Below, one piece after another: positions 5,894 through 14,600 of a DNA stretch of 14,972 bases. This stretch comes from Chitinophagales bacterium (GTDB taxonomy: Bacteria; Bacteroidota; Bacteroidia; Chitinophagales; Chitinophagaceae). Under the pieces are notes generated by a model. That model was not told the origin of the DNA. It saw nothing but the letters and a program-made list of their open reading frames with translations, and ran no database searches. The first letter of the stretch is position 1, and each line of letters starts with the position of its first letter. The position numbers were made by a program, and so were the translations under genes. The stretch lies in assembly GCA_013297585.1 (NCBI GenBank), contig JAAFHG010000037.1, positions 1,250 through 16,221 of the forward strand, in the 5' to 3' direction.

Positions 5894-8046
5894 TATAAAA
5901 TTGGATTAATTGTAATATTATAAGAAGTACCTTTTTCTTTCAATAAAATTAAACTGCCATTTAGTTGTTCTACAAGTGTGTACACTAGCTTCATCCCAAA
6001 ATTTTCTTTATTGGTTAATCCAGCTGCTATTCCTTTTCCATTGTCTTCAACTACAAGTTGTAAACTGCCATCATAATTATTTCTAAGAGATATATTAATA
6101 AGTGCATTTTCTATTTCTATAAACGCATGTTTAAATGCGTTGGTAAGCAGTTCGTTTATTATAAGCCCAATAGGTATGGCAATATCTATGTCTATATCTT
6201 TTTTTTGCAATAAAATTTCTGTTTTTACTATTCTATTATCAAATCCAAAACTCATTGCTAAAGATGTAGTAAGATTGCTGATATATGTTTCTATATTAAC
6301 AGATTCAAGACTCTCGTCCATATACAATTTTTGATGTATTAGTGCCATTGCATCTACTCTGCTTCTACCTGCATCCATAGCTTGCTTTGCTGTTTCATCT
6401 TCTAACCTATTACTTTGTAACGATAAAAGACCAGACACAACTTGCAAATTGTTTTTTACTCTATGGTGCAATTCTCTTACAAGTATTTCAATCTTTTCAT
6501 TTTTTAACAAGAGTACTTTAGCCGTTTTTTGCTTTTGCTTTAAATAATATATAACTAAGCCTAGTAACAAGCCCAATAATGCCATACCAATGGTTAAAAA
6601 TGCTATTGTTTTATTACGTTCATCTAATTTAAGTGCATCTAGTTGCTTTTCTTTAACAGAGAGTTTTAAAGCTGTTTCCTTTTTTTCTAGCTCATAATTT
6701 GCCTTTTCTTTTAGCATATTAATTGCTTCAGATTCTGACAATAACGTATCTTTTAAATTAAAATATTTAGCTTGATATTCGATGGCTTTTTCATAATTGC
6801 CTATTTGATTATAGTGCTTGGCCAATGAATTATAAATAGCCTCTTGCAAGCGTGTATTGTTATTTTTAACCATTGCTAAAGCTTGCAGTAAACTCTGTTC
6901 TGCTTCTTCATGTTTATTAAGCTTACCAAGTGCAACACCAATTAAATTTCTAGTGCTAGCTTCATCATTAATCAATAAACTACCCTTTCTAATATCTAGT
7001 GCTTCGTTTAAATAAACCATTGCAGTTTTGTACTCTTTTATATCAATATAATAGCCACCTAAATCGTGATATACTAGCGCTAATCCTGGCTTTTCGCCTG
7101 TTTCGGTAAAAAGTACAATTGCCTTTTTGAATAAAATTTCTACTGAGTCGTATTGTTTTAATGCCACATAACCATTAGCCAAATTGTTGTAGGCCAATGC
7201 AAGTGAGGTTTTATTTTGTGGCCTTAAGTTTTCGGTTATTAGTTTGGTTTTTTGATAATATTTTATGGCTTCATCGTAATTACCAGTATGGGTATATACG
7301 TTAGCAATGTTATTATAATTCTGCGCCAAACCACGCAGGTCGTTCGTATTTTCTCTAATGATAATACTTTGTAAGTGGTTTTTTATAGCCTCATCATATG
7401 CAGTATATTCATCAAGTGTATTGCCCTTATTCATATAAATATTAGCCAAAGAATTAGTAAGGTTAAACTTTGTGGCTATAGTAAGTGCTTCGTCAAAATA
7501 TTTTAGCGATGATTTAAAGTCGCCAATGCGCCTGTATAAAACACCCAACCTATTTTTTATTTCTGCAGTTTCGCTCTCTAGCCCAGCCTCTTTAAACATC
7601 TCATTACTTTCTAATAATGCTGTTTTCGCTTTTTGCATATCACCTACCTGTTGCAGGTTACGTCCCATATTACTTAGCGCAATGGCTATGCCTTTTTTAT
7701 ACATTTTTTGTTTAGCCAAGGCATAGCAAATACTATCAATATCAAGTGCTAGTTTATACTTTGCCTCTCTACTGTACAAGCCAGAAAACTGAAGATAAGC
7801 ATTAACTTGACCCTCTACATTGCCGGTTTCTTGGAAGTAAGCAAGTGCTTGTTGGGCGTCTTCTTTAGCTTTTGCCATGCTAATTACAGTGTTAGATTTA
7901 CTGCGATAGATAAGCAAACCGCCTTTTTGGTTTTTATCAGCTGATCTTTCTATCAATTGAGTAACGCTATCAATTCTATTTTGCTGTGCAAAGTTTGGTA
8001 CGCAATAGAGGAGTATCCATACAATAAGAGACAATGGCTTAAGCAT
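5893..8046 (-). CDS. TPR-containing sensor histidine kinase, HisKA_2 type
   Basis: This 717-residue membrane sensor has a signal peptide at 1-20 (ending NFAQ), then a long array of tetratricopeptide helices from about 25 to 430. Clear repeats include LGVLYRRIGDFKSSLKYFDE (168-187), NNIANVYTHTGNYDEAIKYY (245-264) and YNQIGNYEKAIEYQAKY (412-428). A coiled coil (about 440-478), one transmembrane helix (about 481-502) and a cytoplasmic kinase follow. The dimerisation domain has ELHHRVKNNLQVVSGLLSLQ, where H528 is the likely phosphorylated His of the HisKA_2 family. The ATP-binding domain shows the N box NELLTNAFKHAF (631-642), the G1 box VEDNGKGI (666-673) and the G2 box NFGMKLV (682-688). The TPR part should lie in the periplasm and sense a protein or peptide; the signal is unknown. 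It forms an operon with the regulator at 5291-5893, overlapping it by one base. No convincing promoter is seen upstream of 8046. Confidence 0.93.
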   Translation of the reverse strand: MLKPLSLIVWILLYCVPNFAQQNRIDSVTQLIERSADKNQKGGLLIYRSKSNTVISMAKAKEDAQQALAYFQETGNVEGQVNAYLQFSGLYSREAKYKLALDIDSICYALAKQKMYKKGIAIALSNMGRNLQQVGDMQKAKTALLESNEMFKEAGLESETAEIKNRLGVLYRRIGDFKSSLKYFDEALTIATKFNLTNSLANIYMNKGNTLDEYTAYDEAIKNHLQSIIIRENTNDLRGLAQNYNNIANVYTHTGNYDEAIKYYQKTKLITENLRPQNKTSLALAYNNLANGYVALKQYDSVEILFKKAIVLFTETGEKPGLALVYHDLGGYYIDIKEYKTAMVYLNEALDIRKGSLLINDEASTRNLIGVALGKLNKHEEAEQSLLQALAMVKNNNTRLQEAIYNSLAKHYNQIGNYEKAIEYQAKYFNLKDTLLSESEAINMLKEKANYELEKKETALKLSVKEKQLDALKLDERNKTIAFLTIGMALLGLLLGLVIYYLKQKQKTAKVLLLKNEKIEILVRELHHRVKNNLQVVSGLLSLQSNRLEDETAKQAMDAGRSRVDAMALIHQKLYMDESLESVNIETYISNLTTSLAMSFGFDNRIVKTEILLQKKDIDIDIAIPIGLIINELLTNAFKHAFIEIENALINISLRNNYDGSLQLVVEDNGKGIAAGLTNKENFGMKLVYTLVEQLNGSLILLKEKGTSYNITINPIL

Positions 8047-8234
8047 AATTAAATAATTTCAATATGACAGCAGAGATGCACTTTAGCAATGAGATTTATA
8101 TTTCATAAAAAAGCTTTATTAACCCAATCGTTTATTTCAAAGCATTTACACGCAGCTAAACAAATTGTAAAAATTATGCTAGCAATAACCAAGTTTTACA
8201 AAACAAAAGTAGGATATAGATTAACAAAAGATTG

Positions 8235-8250
8235 TACCCCTTTTGGGGTA
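8235..8250. promoter_or_regulatory. GC-core palindrome upstream of the 8320 gene (operator candidate)
   Basis: TACCCC and GGGGTA form a perfect 6-bp inverted repeat around TTTT. It touches the upstream box of the promoter proposed for the gene at 8320. Runs of C and G are rare in this AT-rich region, which makes the site stand out. It could bind a dimeric regulator; as a hairpin it lies in no known transcript except a possible one from further upstream. Confidence 0.4.
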
Positions 8251-8281
8251 TTGGTATGTGCACTTGTGGTAAATAATTTTG
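8250..8281 (+). promoter_or_regulatory. Candidate promoter of the 578-residue envelope protein gene
   Basis: TAATTTTG at 8274-8281 matches the Bacteroidota -7 consensus TAnnTTTG exactly. Twenty bases upstream lies ATTG (8250-8253), close to the -33 TTTG. The start of transcription would be near 8287, giving a leader of about 33 bases before the ATG at 8320. Confidence 0.5.
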
Positions 8282-8286
8282 TTGCG

Positions 8287-8300
8287 TAATAATATTATTA
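8287..8300. promoter_or_regulatory. 14-bp AT palindrome at the predicted transcription start
   Basis: TAATAATATTATTA is a perfect palindrome without a loop, at the predicted start of the transcript for the gene at 8320. It could be an operator, but AT-only palindromes arise easily by chance in such sequence. Confidence 0.25.
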
Positions 8301-8319
8301 TTTATAAACTAATTGCGCC

Positions 8320-10056
8320 ATGAAAAAAACATCGATTCTTGCCTTTATCTTACTGTTAACAATTTTTAATAATTTAACTGCTCAAAAGCAGATAAATATT
8401 TCTCAAGCAGATGCAAGATTTACACTCTCAGCTACAAGAAGCTATTTTGTTACAGATAAATACATATTTAAAGTTCAAAATAATACTAGCGATGAATACT
8501 CGATAATAGTAACTATAACACTTGATTTAGCTTGCATGGGTAAAAAGGTGTTTACCTTGGGGTTAGGTACCAACTCGGTTTATCTTCCTCCCAATTCAAT
8601 TTGGGGCAACAAAATGACGGATGATAATTTTCACGAATTTGATTATAATGGTGACAATAAAAAAAATTGTATAATAAAAGAAAGCAACGACGTTACTTAT
8701 TTTAAAGGCATGACATACACAATTACAAACATTAAAAATTTAACACAAGAAAAAGCAGCCTTAAAAAAGAACAAACTAGACGATAAAGCAAAAGCTGATG
8801 CTGATAAAATGAAAAAAGAAGCTAATGCAAAAGCAAAGGCTGAGGCTGACGCAAAACTAAAAGCTGATGCAGATAGAAAGAAAAAAGAAGCTGATGCCAA
8901 AACTAAAGTCACCACACAAGTAACCGCTACAACAAGTAGTGGTGCTACAAAAAAACAAGGAACCACTACCTCATCTTCAGATGGTAAAACAAGTACTTCA
9001 AGTACACAAAGCACCACATCTACAACAAAAGCAGATGAAGCAGAAAAAAAAGCTGCTGCTAAACAAAAAGAACAAGAAGCAATTGCAAGGGCACAGCAAG
9101 AAGACGAAAACAAAAAACAGGCTGAGCAAGATTTATTAAATAAAAAACAAGCTGATTACGACAAGTGGAAAACCGACGCTAAAAATCAACAGAGTGTAAA
9201 CGATGCAGCATCTGCAACAGCATTTGGTATGGTGCTGTTTGTATTAGGCGAATGGATTTATAATGATAAAATGGGTGAATATGATCCAGCATTTTCATAT
9301 AAAAGAGCTTCTAATAAAGTGCAATTAGGTGTAGGAATAGATTTTGGCTATTCATTATCAAGTTTTCCAATGCTATTTGAAAGCAATATGTCTACTATGA
9401 GCGGTGGTGTTTTGCGTACAAAAAAAGAAGTGCAGGCTAAAAACCCATTTGTAGTAAATTTTGAACCAAGTGTGAGAATAGCGGTTGAAAATAACAATTT
9501 CGGTGGCTTTGGATATTTTGCTGCAAAGCTGGGTGCTAGCCCAATTTTTGATGGCAGCAATTTATCGTTACAATATGGTGCAAGAGCTTACGCTGGTATT
9601 AAATGGGTAAAAGCTTACGTAGATTATGGTATGGGTTCAAGAAGTTTTTCAAAATCAAGCACCGATCCTGAAGAAAATGGTTCTGGAAAGTCTAATACAG
9701 GATTTACCAAATTAGAATATGGTGTTAGATTTACTACACACCCAGTAGATGATTTAAGAAGAAGCCATATATATCTTGGTATTATTTCAGAAAAATTAAA
9801 ACTAGAAAAACCCAGCAATCTTGTAGATCCTACATCTGGTACATTACAAAATTTAAGCGAAAGCCCAACCATAACGGGGTACTCAATACAATGGAACAAA
9901 GAGCACACGTTTAAGTTGTATGCCAATATTTATCCTGAATTTATTTACACTGGCGAAATAAACTCTGGTAGTGGCGCCTTAAGTTCTGATTTTAAAAGTA
10001 CTAAAACTGGCACTTTTTTCGAATTTGGCTTTGTAAGATCAATTAATTGGTGGTAA
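8320..10056 (+). CDS. Exported coiled-coil and beta-rich envelope protein, unknown (578 aa)
   Basis: I do not recognise this protein as a whole. A signal peptide covers 1-22 (MKKTSILAFI to LTAQ). Residues 23-140 are beta-rich with two cysteines (C72, C117) that might pair. Residues 141-195 and 238-295 are Lys/Ala/Asp/Glu-rich coiled coils resembling TolA-type stalks, separated by a Ser/Thr-rich flexible linker (196-237). A hydrophobic helix follows (about 296-313, FGMVLFVLGEWIY). The C-terminal 250 residues (330-578) alternate short strands with Gly and aromatic residues and end EFGFVRSINWW; this suggests a small outer-membrane beta-barrel, though it could be a periplasmic sandwich. The protein may link the outer membrane to something in the periplasm; that is inference. 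It starts a run of plus-strand exported-protein genes, divergent from the two-component system. The A-rich coiled-coil region produces long open frames on other strands that are not genes. Confidence 0.8.
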   Translation: MKKTSILAFILLLTIFNNLTAQKQINISQADARFTLSATRSYFVTDKYIFKVQNNTSDEYSIIVTITLDLACMGKKVFTLGLGTNSVYLPPNSIWGNKMTDDNFHEFDYNGDNKKNCIIKESNDVTYFKGMTYTITNIKNLTQEKAALKKNKLDDKAKADADKMKKEANAKAKAEADAKLKADADRKKKEADAKTKVTTQVTATTSSGATKKQGTTTSSSDGKTSTSSTQSTTSTTKADEAEKKAAAKQKEQEAIARAQQEDENKKQAEQDLLNKKQADYDKWKTDAKNQQSVNDAASATAFGMVLFVLGEWIYNDKMGEYDPAFSYKRASNKVQLGVGIDFGYSLSSFPMLFESNMSTMSGGVLRTKKEVQAKNPFVVNFEPSVRIAVENNNFGGFGYFAAKLGASPIFDGSNLSLQYGARAYAGIKWVKAYVDYGMGSRSFSKSSTDPEENGSGKSNTGFTKLEYGVRFTTHPVDDLRRSHIYLGIISEKLKLEKPSNLVDPTSGTLQNLSESPTITGYSIQWNKEHTFKLYANIYPEFIYTGEINSGSGALSSDFKSTKTGTFFEFGFVRSINWW

Positions 10057-10120
10057 AATACATTATACCATTTTAACTAGCATATCAAAAACACAATTCA
10101 CAGTAACTAATAAATGATAA

Positions 10121-10522
10121 ATGATGAAAAGATTTTTTTGTTTAGCATGTTTGCTTTTTTACTAATCAGCTGCTCAAAAAGATGCGGCAGATTCTGCCAA
10201 TTCGAGTAATGCGCTTTCAGATGGAGATATTAATAGCACTTGGAAGGAATCAACATCTGGCTTTGTACTTAGAATATCATCTGCAAGCTCCACTGTTTAT
10301 GGTTATGTACTCAAGCAGGTACTGCATTTCCTGCTTCGGCTGTTGGAGGTAAGTGTATGAGTGAAATAGAACTTAAGCAAGAGGAGGTTACTGGGAGGGA
10401 TATAACTCGAGTTACACTGGTTCTCTTGGGTAAATGGAAGTATAATTAGAATGGCAATGAATGATGCTAAAACATATTTTGAAATAGACACAAAAATATA
10501 TTATAGAGAGGCTGACTCATAA
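10121..10522 (+). pseudogene. Decayed gene for a small exported protein
   Basis: A reading frame starts ATG ATG with a typical signal peptide (MMKRFFCLACLLF) but meets TAA at 10163. The same frame resumes at once as SAAQKDAADSANSSNALSDG, exactly the signal-peptidase region and mature start expected. Further on the protein-like frame shifts three times: near 10308 (to TQAGTAFPASAVGGKCMSEI), near 10388 (to YWEGYNSSYTGS) and near 10423 (to WVNGSIIIRMAMNDAKTYFE). Each shift has the sense of a one-base loss. The final frame ends at a TAA inside the left terminal repeat of the element at 10508, so the original C-terminus was also replaced. The product would have been about 130 residues, exported, of unknown family. 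Alternative: clustered sequencing errors; but a stop plus three shifts within 400 bp, beside clean genes, argues for real decay. Confidence 0.7.
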
Positions 10523-10615
10523 ATAAATGAACGCTTTCAGATTCGCTTAAACGACCTCGGTTTTCCAACAGTGATCCGAAGAAATTCTGAAAAAAGTTAT
10601 TTATGAGACAGCCTC
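10508..10615. mobile_element. 108-bp MITE-like element or insertion-sequence remnant
   Basis: The ends are 19-bp inverted repeats that match at 18 positions: GAGGCTGACTCATAAATAA at 10508-10526 and the complement of GAGGCTGTCTCATAAATAA at 10597-10615. Ends beginning GAGGCTGTCTCA are of a kind I associate with insertion sequences in Bacteroidota. The interior (70 bp) has no open frame, but inner segments also pair in part, for example TTTCAGA (10536-10542) with TCTGAAA near 10586-10592. The whole could therefore fold into a long imperfect hairpin. I see no convincing target-site duplication in the flanks. It is too short to code for a transposase and would have been moved by one acting from elsewhere. 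It supplies the stop codon of the decayed gene to its left. Confidence 0.72.
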
Positions 10616-10653
10616 ATTTAGTTAGACTTCAAAACTATTTACCTAACATAAAC

Positions 10654-11080
10654 ATGAAACAAAGATTTTTATTAGCCACAATACTTATGTGCTTCCTAGC
10701 TAGTTGCTTAAAAAAGGATGATGCACTAAGTGAAATTGAACAAATGAAAATAGTCTTATCAGTAAATGTGGAAGTTAAGCAGCACTGTTTTAATTTCAAC
10801 TTCTGGCAATATTAATCAAACTATTCCTGCTTGCAGGCTAGATAATTTATGGGAATACAATAACAATGGTAATTTTGCATTATACCCAGATACCCTTAAA
10901 TGCACAACTAACGAAGTAACAATATTAGGTAATTGGCAAATTATAGACAGTAAAGGCCTGAAAATTACCTTATCAAACGGCAATTATACAGATGAAATTC
11001 TTTTACTAGAAACTGGTAAGCTACAACTAAAGTACACTTTGGATTCTGGGGCATATATAGATACCTACATACCAAATTAG
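10654..11080 (+). pseudogene. Frameshifted lipocalin-like lipoprotein gene
   Basis: The gene opens with MKQRFLLATILMCFLASC, a lipoprotein signal with lipobox LASC and lipidated C18, followed by a polar LKKDDALSEIEQMK stretch. This frame soon turns to non-protein-like sequence and stops at 10815. From about 10769 the next frame carries the rest: WKLSSTVLISTSG, then CRLDNLWEYNNNGNF, GNWQIIDSKGLKITLSNG and LLETGKLQLKYTLD, ending at TAG 11080. Joined, it would be about 141 residues in a single domain of repeated beta strands. It resembles the small lipocalin-like lipoproteins common in Bacteroidota (opening with a Trp-Lys-Leu strand, then a Cys and a Gly-rich turn). The shift must lie between 10766 and 10815 and amounts to one extra base. 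No slippery heptamer is visible there, so programmed frameshifting is unlikely. The upstream ATG at 10603 lies within the mobile element repeat and is not the start. Confidence 0.65.
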
Positions 11081-11109
11081 AATAACGTATTTAAATCAAA
11101 TTTGAAATC

Positions 11110-11556
11110 ATGAAAAAAAATATTGTTAGCATTATATTCTTTCTATTTGCGAGTTCACAAATTCATGCCCAAAATAAAGTTGAAAAAATAACAGTTATGG
11201 GCACTACCTATACTGTTACTAAAGCGTTTCCTGAAGAAATAATGGGTGATTATACCTATGAAGGTAATGGTGGTGAGCCGAAAGTATTATTAAAAAAAGA
11301 TGGTACAGGATATTTTCAACCTCACGATGTAGCACCTGTAAACATTATTTTTTGGATAGATTGTGATGAAAACGGTGTATGGAGAAAGCAGGTAGGTGCA
11401 ACAGGTAGATATCAATACACGTTACTAATTCAATACAAAGATGGAGGCATTAGTAAAAACTATGAAAATGGCAAATATGACTTAATGGGTGTAATGGTGT
11501 TAAAAGATTTAGGAAGAGCCGTTATTTATGGTGAGCGATACAAGCCTTTGAAATAA
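11110..11556 (+). CDS. Small secreted protein, unknown (148 aa)
   Basis: A signal peptide (MKKNIVSIIFFLFASSQIHA, cleaved near AQ at 20-21) leads to a mature domain of about 127 residues. The mature part is beta-rich: KITVMGTTYTVTKAFPEEI, a GDYTYEGNGGEP turn, VLLKKDGTGYFQPHD, IIFWIDCDENGVWRK, YTLLIQYKDGG and VMVLKDLGRAVIYG. The pattern of strands with an acidic WIDCDENGVW loop is that of a small beta-sandwich or barrel, but I do not recognise a family. The single Cys (in WIDCDE) leaves no intramolecular disulfide. It is 29 bp past the frameshifted lipoprotein gene on the same strand and may share its transcript. Unlike its two upstream neighbours it is intact, so it may still be functional. 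A strong terminator follows at 11607. Confidence 0.75.
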   Translation: MKKNIVSIIFFLFASSQIHAQNKVEKITVMGTTYTVTKAFPEEIMGDYTYEGNGGEPKVLLKKDGTGYFQPHDVAPVNIIFWIDCDENGVWRKQVGATGRYQYTLLIQYKDGGISKNYENGKYDLMGVMVLKDLGRAVIYGERYKPLK

Positions 11557-11606
11557 TAAAAAATCTAGTTCTACTAAAACACAGAATTTGCGAAGTCGGC
11601 TGATTA

Positions 11607-11640
11607 AAAAAGCCCATAAACTTTCGCTTATGGGCTTTTT
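11607..11640. terminator. Strong bidirectional rho-independent terminator
   Basis: AAAAAGCCCATAA (11607-11619) pairs perfectly with TTATGGGCTTTTT (11628-11640) around an 8-base loop. The 13-bp stem has a GCCC core, and an A run on one side and a T run on the other, giving a U-tract for both strands. It lies between the convergent stops at 11556 and 11655. Confidence 0.92.
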
Positions 11641-11654
11641 AATATCACTAACCA

Positions 11655-14600
11655 CTAAGAGAATAAGTATTCCACATCTTCTCTTGTAAGGCTCTTTACA
11701 AAGCCGTCATCATCGGTAATTAAGTCTCTTGCTAGGGCTCTTTTACGCTCTTGTAGTTTTAATATTTTATCTTCTACCGTATCGGTACAAATCATGCGAT
11801 ACGCAAATACATTTTTTGTTTGGCCTATACGGTGCGTACGGTCAATGGCTTGCTGCTCTACCGCAGGATTCCACCAAGGATCTACAATGTACACATAATC
11901 AGCAGCAGTAAGATTTAAACCCACACCACCGGCTTTTAATGAGATTAAAAACACCCTACATTCTTCGTTATTCTGGAAGTTTTGTATAGCCTTCTCACGG
12001 TCTTGTGCCGATGTGCTACCATCAAAATATTCGTAAGCTACACCAAGTTCTTGTAAACGCTGTTTTATCAATGCTAGCATACCCAAAAACTGCGAGAATA
12101 CCAATGCCTTGTGGTTGCTAATGTTCTCAGTAATCTCACGCCCTATCTCTTCTAATTTCACCGACACATTTGGATACTTTTCAGGCTCGTTCATAATGTA
12201 TGGGCTATCGCATATTTGACGCAGCTTCATTAAGCCTTGCAAAATAGTTAACTGCGATTTGCCTACACCTTGTGCATCTACCGTACCCAAAATTTTCTCT
12301 CTAAAATCGTTTCTAAAGGCATCGTATATTTTACGTTGCTCATCACCCATTTCGCAGAAGAGTACCATTTCTTGTTTCTCTGGTAAGTCTTTAGCCACTT
12401 GCTCTTTAGTACGGCGCAAAATGAATGGGTATAGTAGTTTGCGCAAATGTTCTTTCTGTTCTTTCTCGCCAAATTTATCTATCGGTACTGCAAATTCTTG
12501 TTTAAAAAATTCAACACTACCAAGCATGCCTGGGTTCAAGAAATTCATTTGGGCAAATATGTCGAACGTATTGTTTTGCAAAGGCGTACCACTTAAGCAC
12601 AACCGGTTTTTAGCCCGTAGCAAGCAAGCTGCTTTGGCTACTTTGCTGCTTGGGTTTTTAATGGCCTGACTTTCATCTAACACCACATAGTCAAGATTCA
12701 TATCTACAAACTGCTTAATATCGCTACGTAGCGTGCCGTAAGTAGTAATGATAACATCAATATGATCTTGCTGTAAGTTTTCACGCAACCTGCTACCACC
12801 ATGGTGAATGTAAAAGGTTAGGTTAGGTGCAAACTTTTTAATCTCATTTTGCCAGTTGTACATCAAGGTAGTTGGGCATACTACCAATGCTTTAAGTGTA
12901 CCTAATTCTTCTTTTAAATGGCACATAAAGCTTAGGGTTTGTACTGTTTTACCAAGACCCATATCATCGGCCAAAATGCCACCCCACTGTACTTCTCGCA
13001 AATAATTTAACCACTGAAAACCACTCTCTTGATAAGGACGTAAAATGGGTTTTAAGTGTGCTGGTGGTGCGATGTCTTTAATCGCATAATTCTCTTTTAG
13101 CTTCTCGTATTTCTCTTCTAGCTGAAAGAATAATTCTTCGTCGTTTCGCTCGTTGTACAACTCTTCAATAACGCTAAAGTGGTACTTACTTAGCTTAATG
13201 TTGGTGCTTTTACCTTCACCTACCCTAAATAATAAAGCGTACTTTTTTATCCATTCTTCTGGCAAAATACCCAACGTGCCATCTTGTAATTGTACATACT
13301 GTTGCTTATTTACAAGGGCTTGCTTTATGTCATCTACCGTTACTTGTTGCTCACCAAAACTTATCTGCACTTTGGCATCAAACCAATCGGTATTGCTACT
13401 AATAAATATTTTGGTAGAAGGCTTAGCTGTATTGAATCTAAAATGCTTTAACGCATCAAAACCATACACGGTTACATTCATATCCTTTACCGCATCTATA
13501 AATAGAAAGAACCAATTGTTCTTCAATACATCAGCACCTTTAAGGGCTAGCGTACCGGTATCTACTGGGCGAATAAAGTTTGAGTGTAAATTTTCTATCT
13601 TCTGAATAAAATTATTCTCTGCCTCTACATTGCGCTGTATTACTAATAGCTTATCTGCTATTGGCAAAATAATTTTGTCCTTATCGGTTTGTTTTATCTC
13701 GTAGCCCTTATAGCTAAATACTGGCTCAAGTACTAAATAATCGCCTTTTTCTTTTAGTAATATTTTACAGTCTGGCAGTACATCACGTATTTCTTCTTTT
13801 TCAAGGTTACCAAAGTTTACGTTGTAATCTTTAGTAAGTGGCAGAATGAATTCTTGTAAATGACTAGCCCAATCTGCCGCATCAATTTCTAGTATACCCG
13901 ATGGTAAAAACTTGCTTACCACAGCAATGTCTTCACTTTTGTTCCAGGTAAAAAATTGGTTGTGATATTGAAATAACATCACACCTGCACATTCATTTTC
14001 AGTAATGTTTAATTCTGCTGAAGGCAGCTTTACATTACACTCAATGGTGTACTTACCATTCGCGTAGCTTATGGCAAATGTGGGTACAATATTTTCGGCT
14101 GAAAACTCAGCAAGCTCAAGGTTTGCGGTGGTAAAAGTTTTTTTAAAAGGCAGATAAAACACGAAGTTGCTACCAGATAAATCAGCTAGTAATTTCTTGT
14201 ATTTAGGTTGTAAATACTCGTTTATTAAGTTGCGGGTTTCTTCGGGCAATTCATCGGTATGCTGCTGAACAATATTTTCCCAAATACCACTAAATGGCGA
14301 GTTACGATTGAGGTATTTATTTACTTCTACAGGTAACAATTTGCGTAGCTGCTGCACCATCATTTTATCATCTTCATTAAACACATCTGTGTTTATAAAT
14401 TTGTTAAGGTCTAGCTTTTCTACCTTGCTTGTATACTTTGAGAAATCCTCGTCTGTTTCGCCTTGTACAGCATCTATTTGTATAAATGGATATTGCTGCT
14501 CGTTGGTAGTCATAACTACACCAAGCTTAAACGCAGCTTTATTAGCCAGTACTTGTTCTTTAATTTCAGTTGCTTCAAATGCTTCGTTGGTAGCATCTAC

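Noticed and set aside
8089..8289. 66-residue open frame between the kinase and the envelope protein gene
   Set aside because: No signal, motif or promoter. It runs over the promoter and GC palindrome of the next gene and its codon content is not protein-like. Regulatory spacer is a better reading.
8697..9113. 138-residue minus-strand frame rich in Ser, Ala, Phe and Val
   Set aside because: It is the antisense of the Lys/Ala/Glu coiled-coil region of the 8320 gene; such A-rich repeats give long stop-free antisense frames.
10121..10185. Reading the decayed gene as a lipoprotein through the frame giving LISCSK
   Set aside because: It needs two extra compensating shifts, while the original frame resumes after the stop with a good Ala-Gln cleavage site.
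10603..10653. Upstream ATG for the frameshifted lipoprotein
   Set aside because: It lies in the terminal repeat of the mobile element and would bury the lipoprotein signal behind 17 extra residues; ATG 10654 gives a normal signal.
13153..13605. 150-residue plus-strand frame
   Set aside because: It is antisense to the SNF2 gene, with no promoter or motif.
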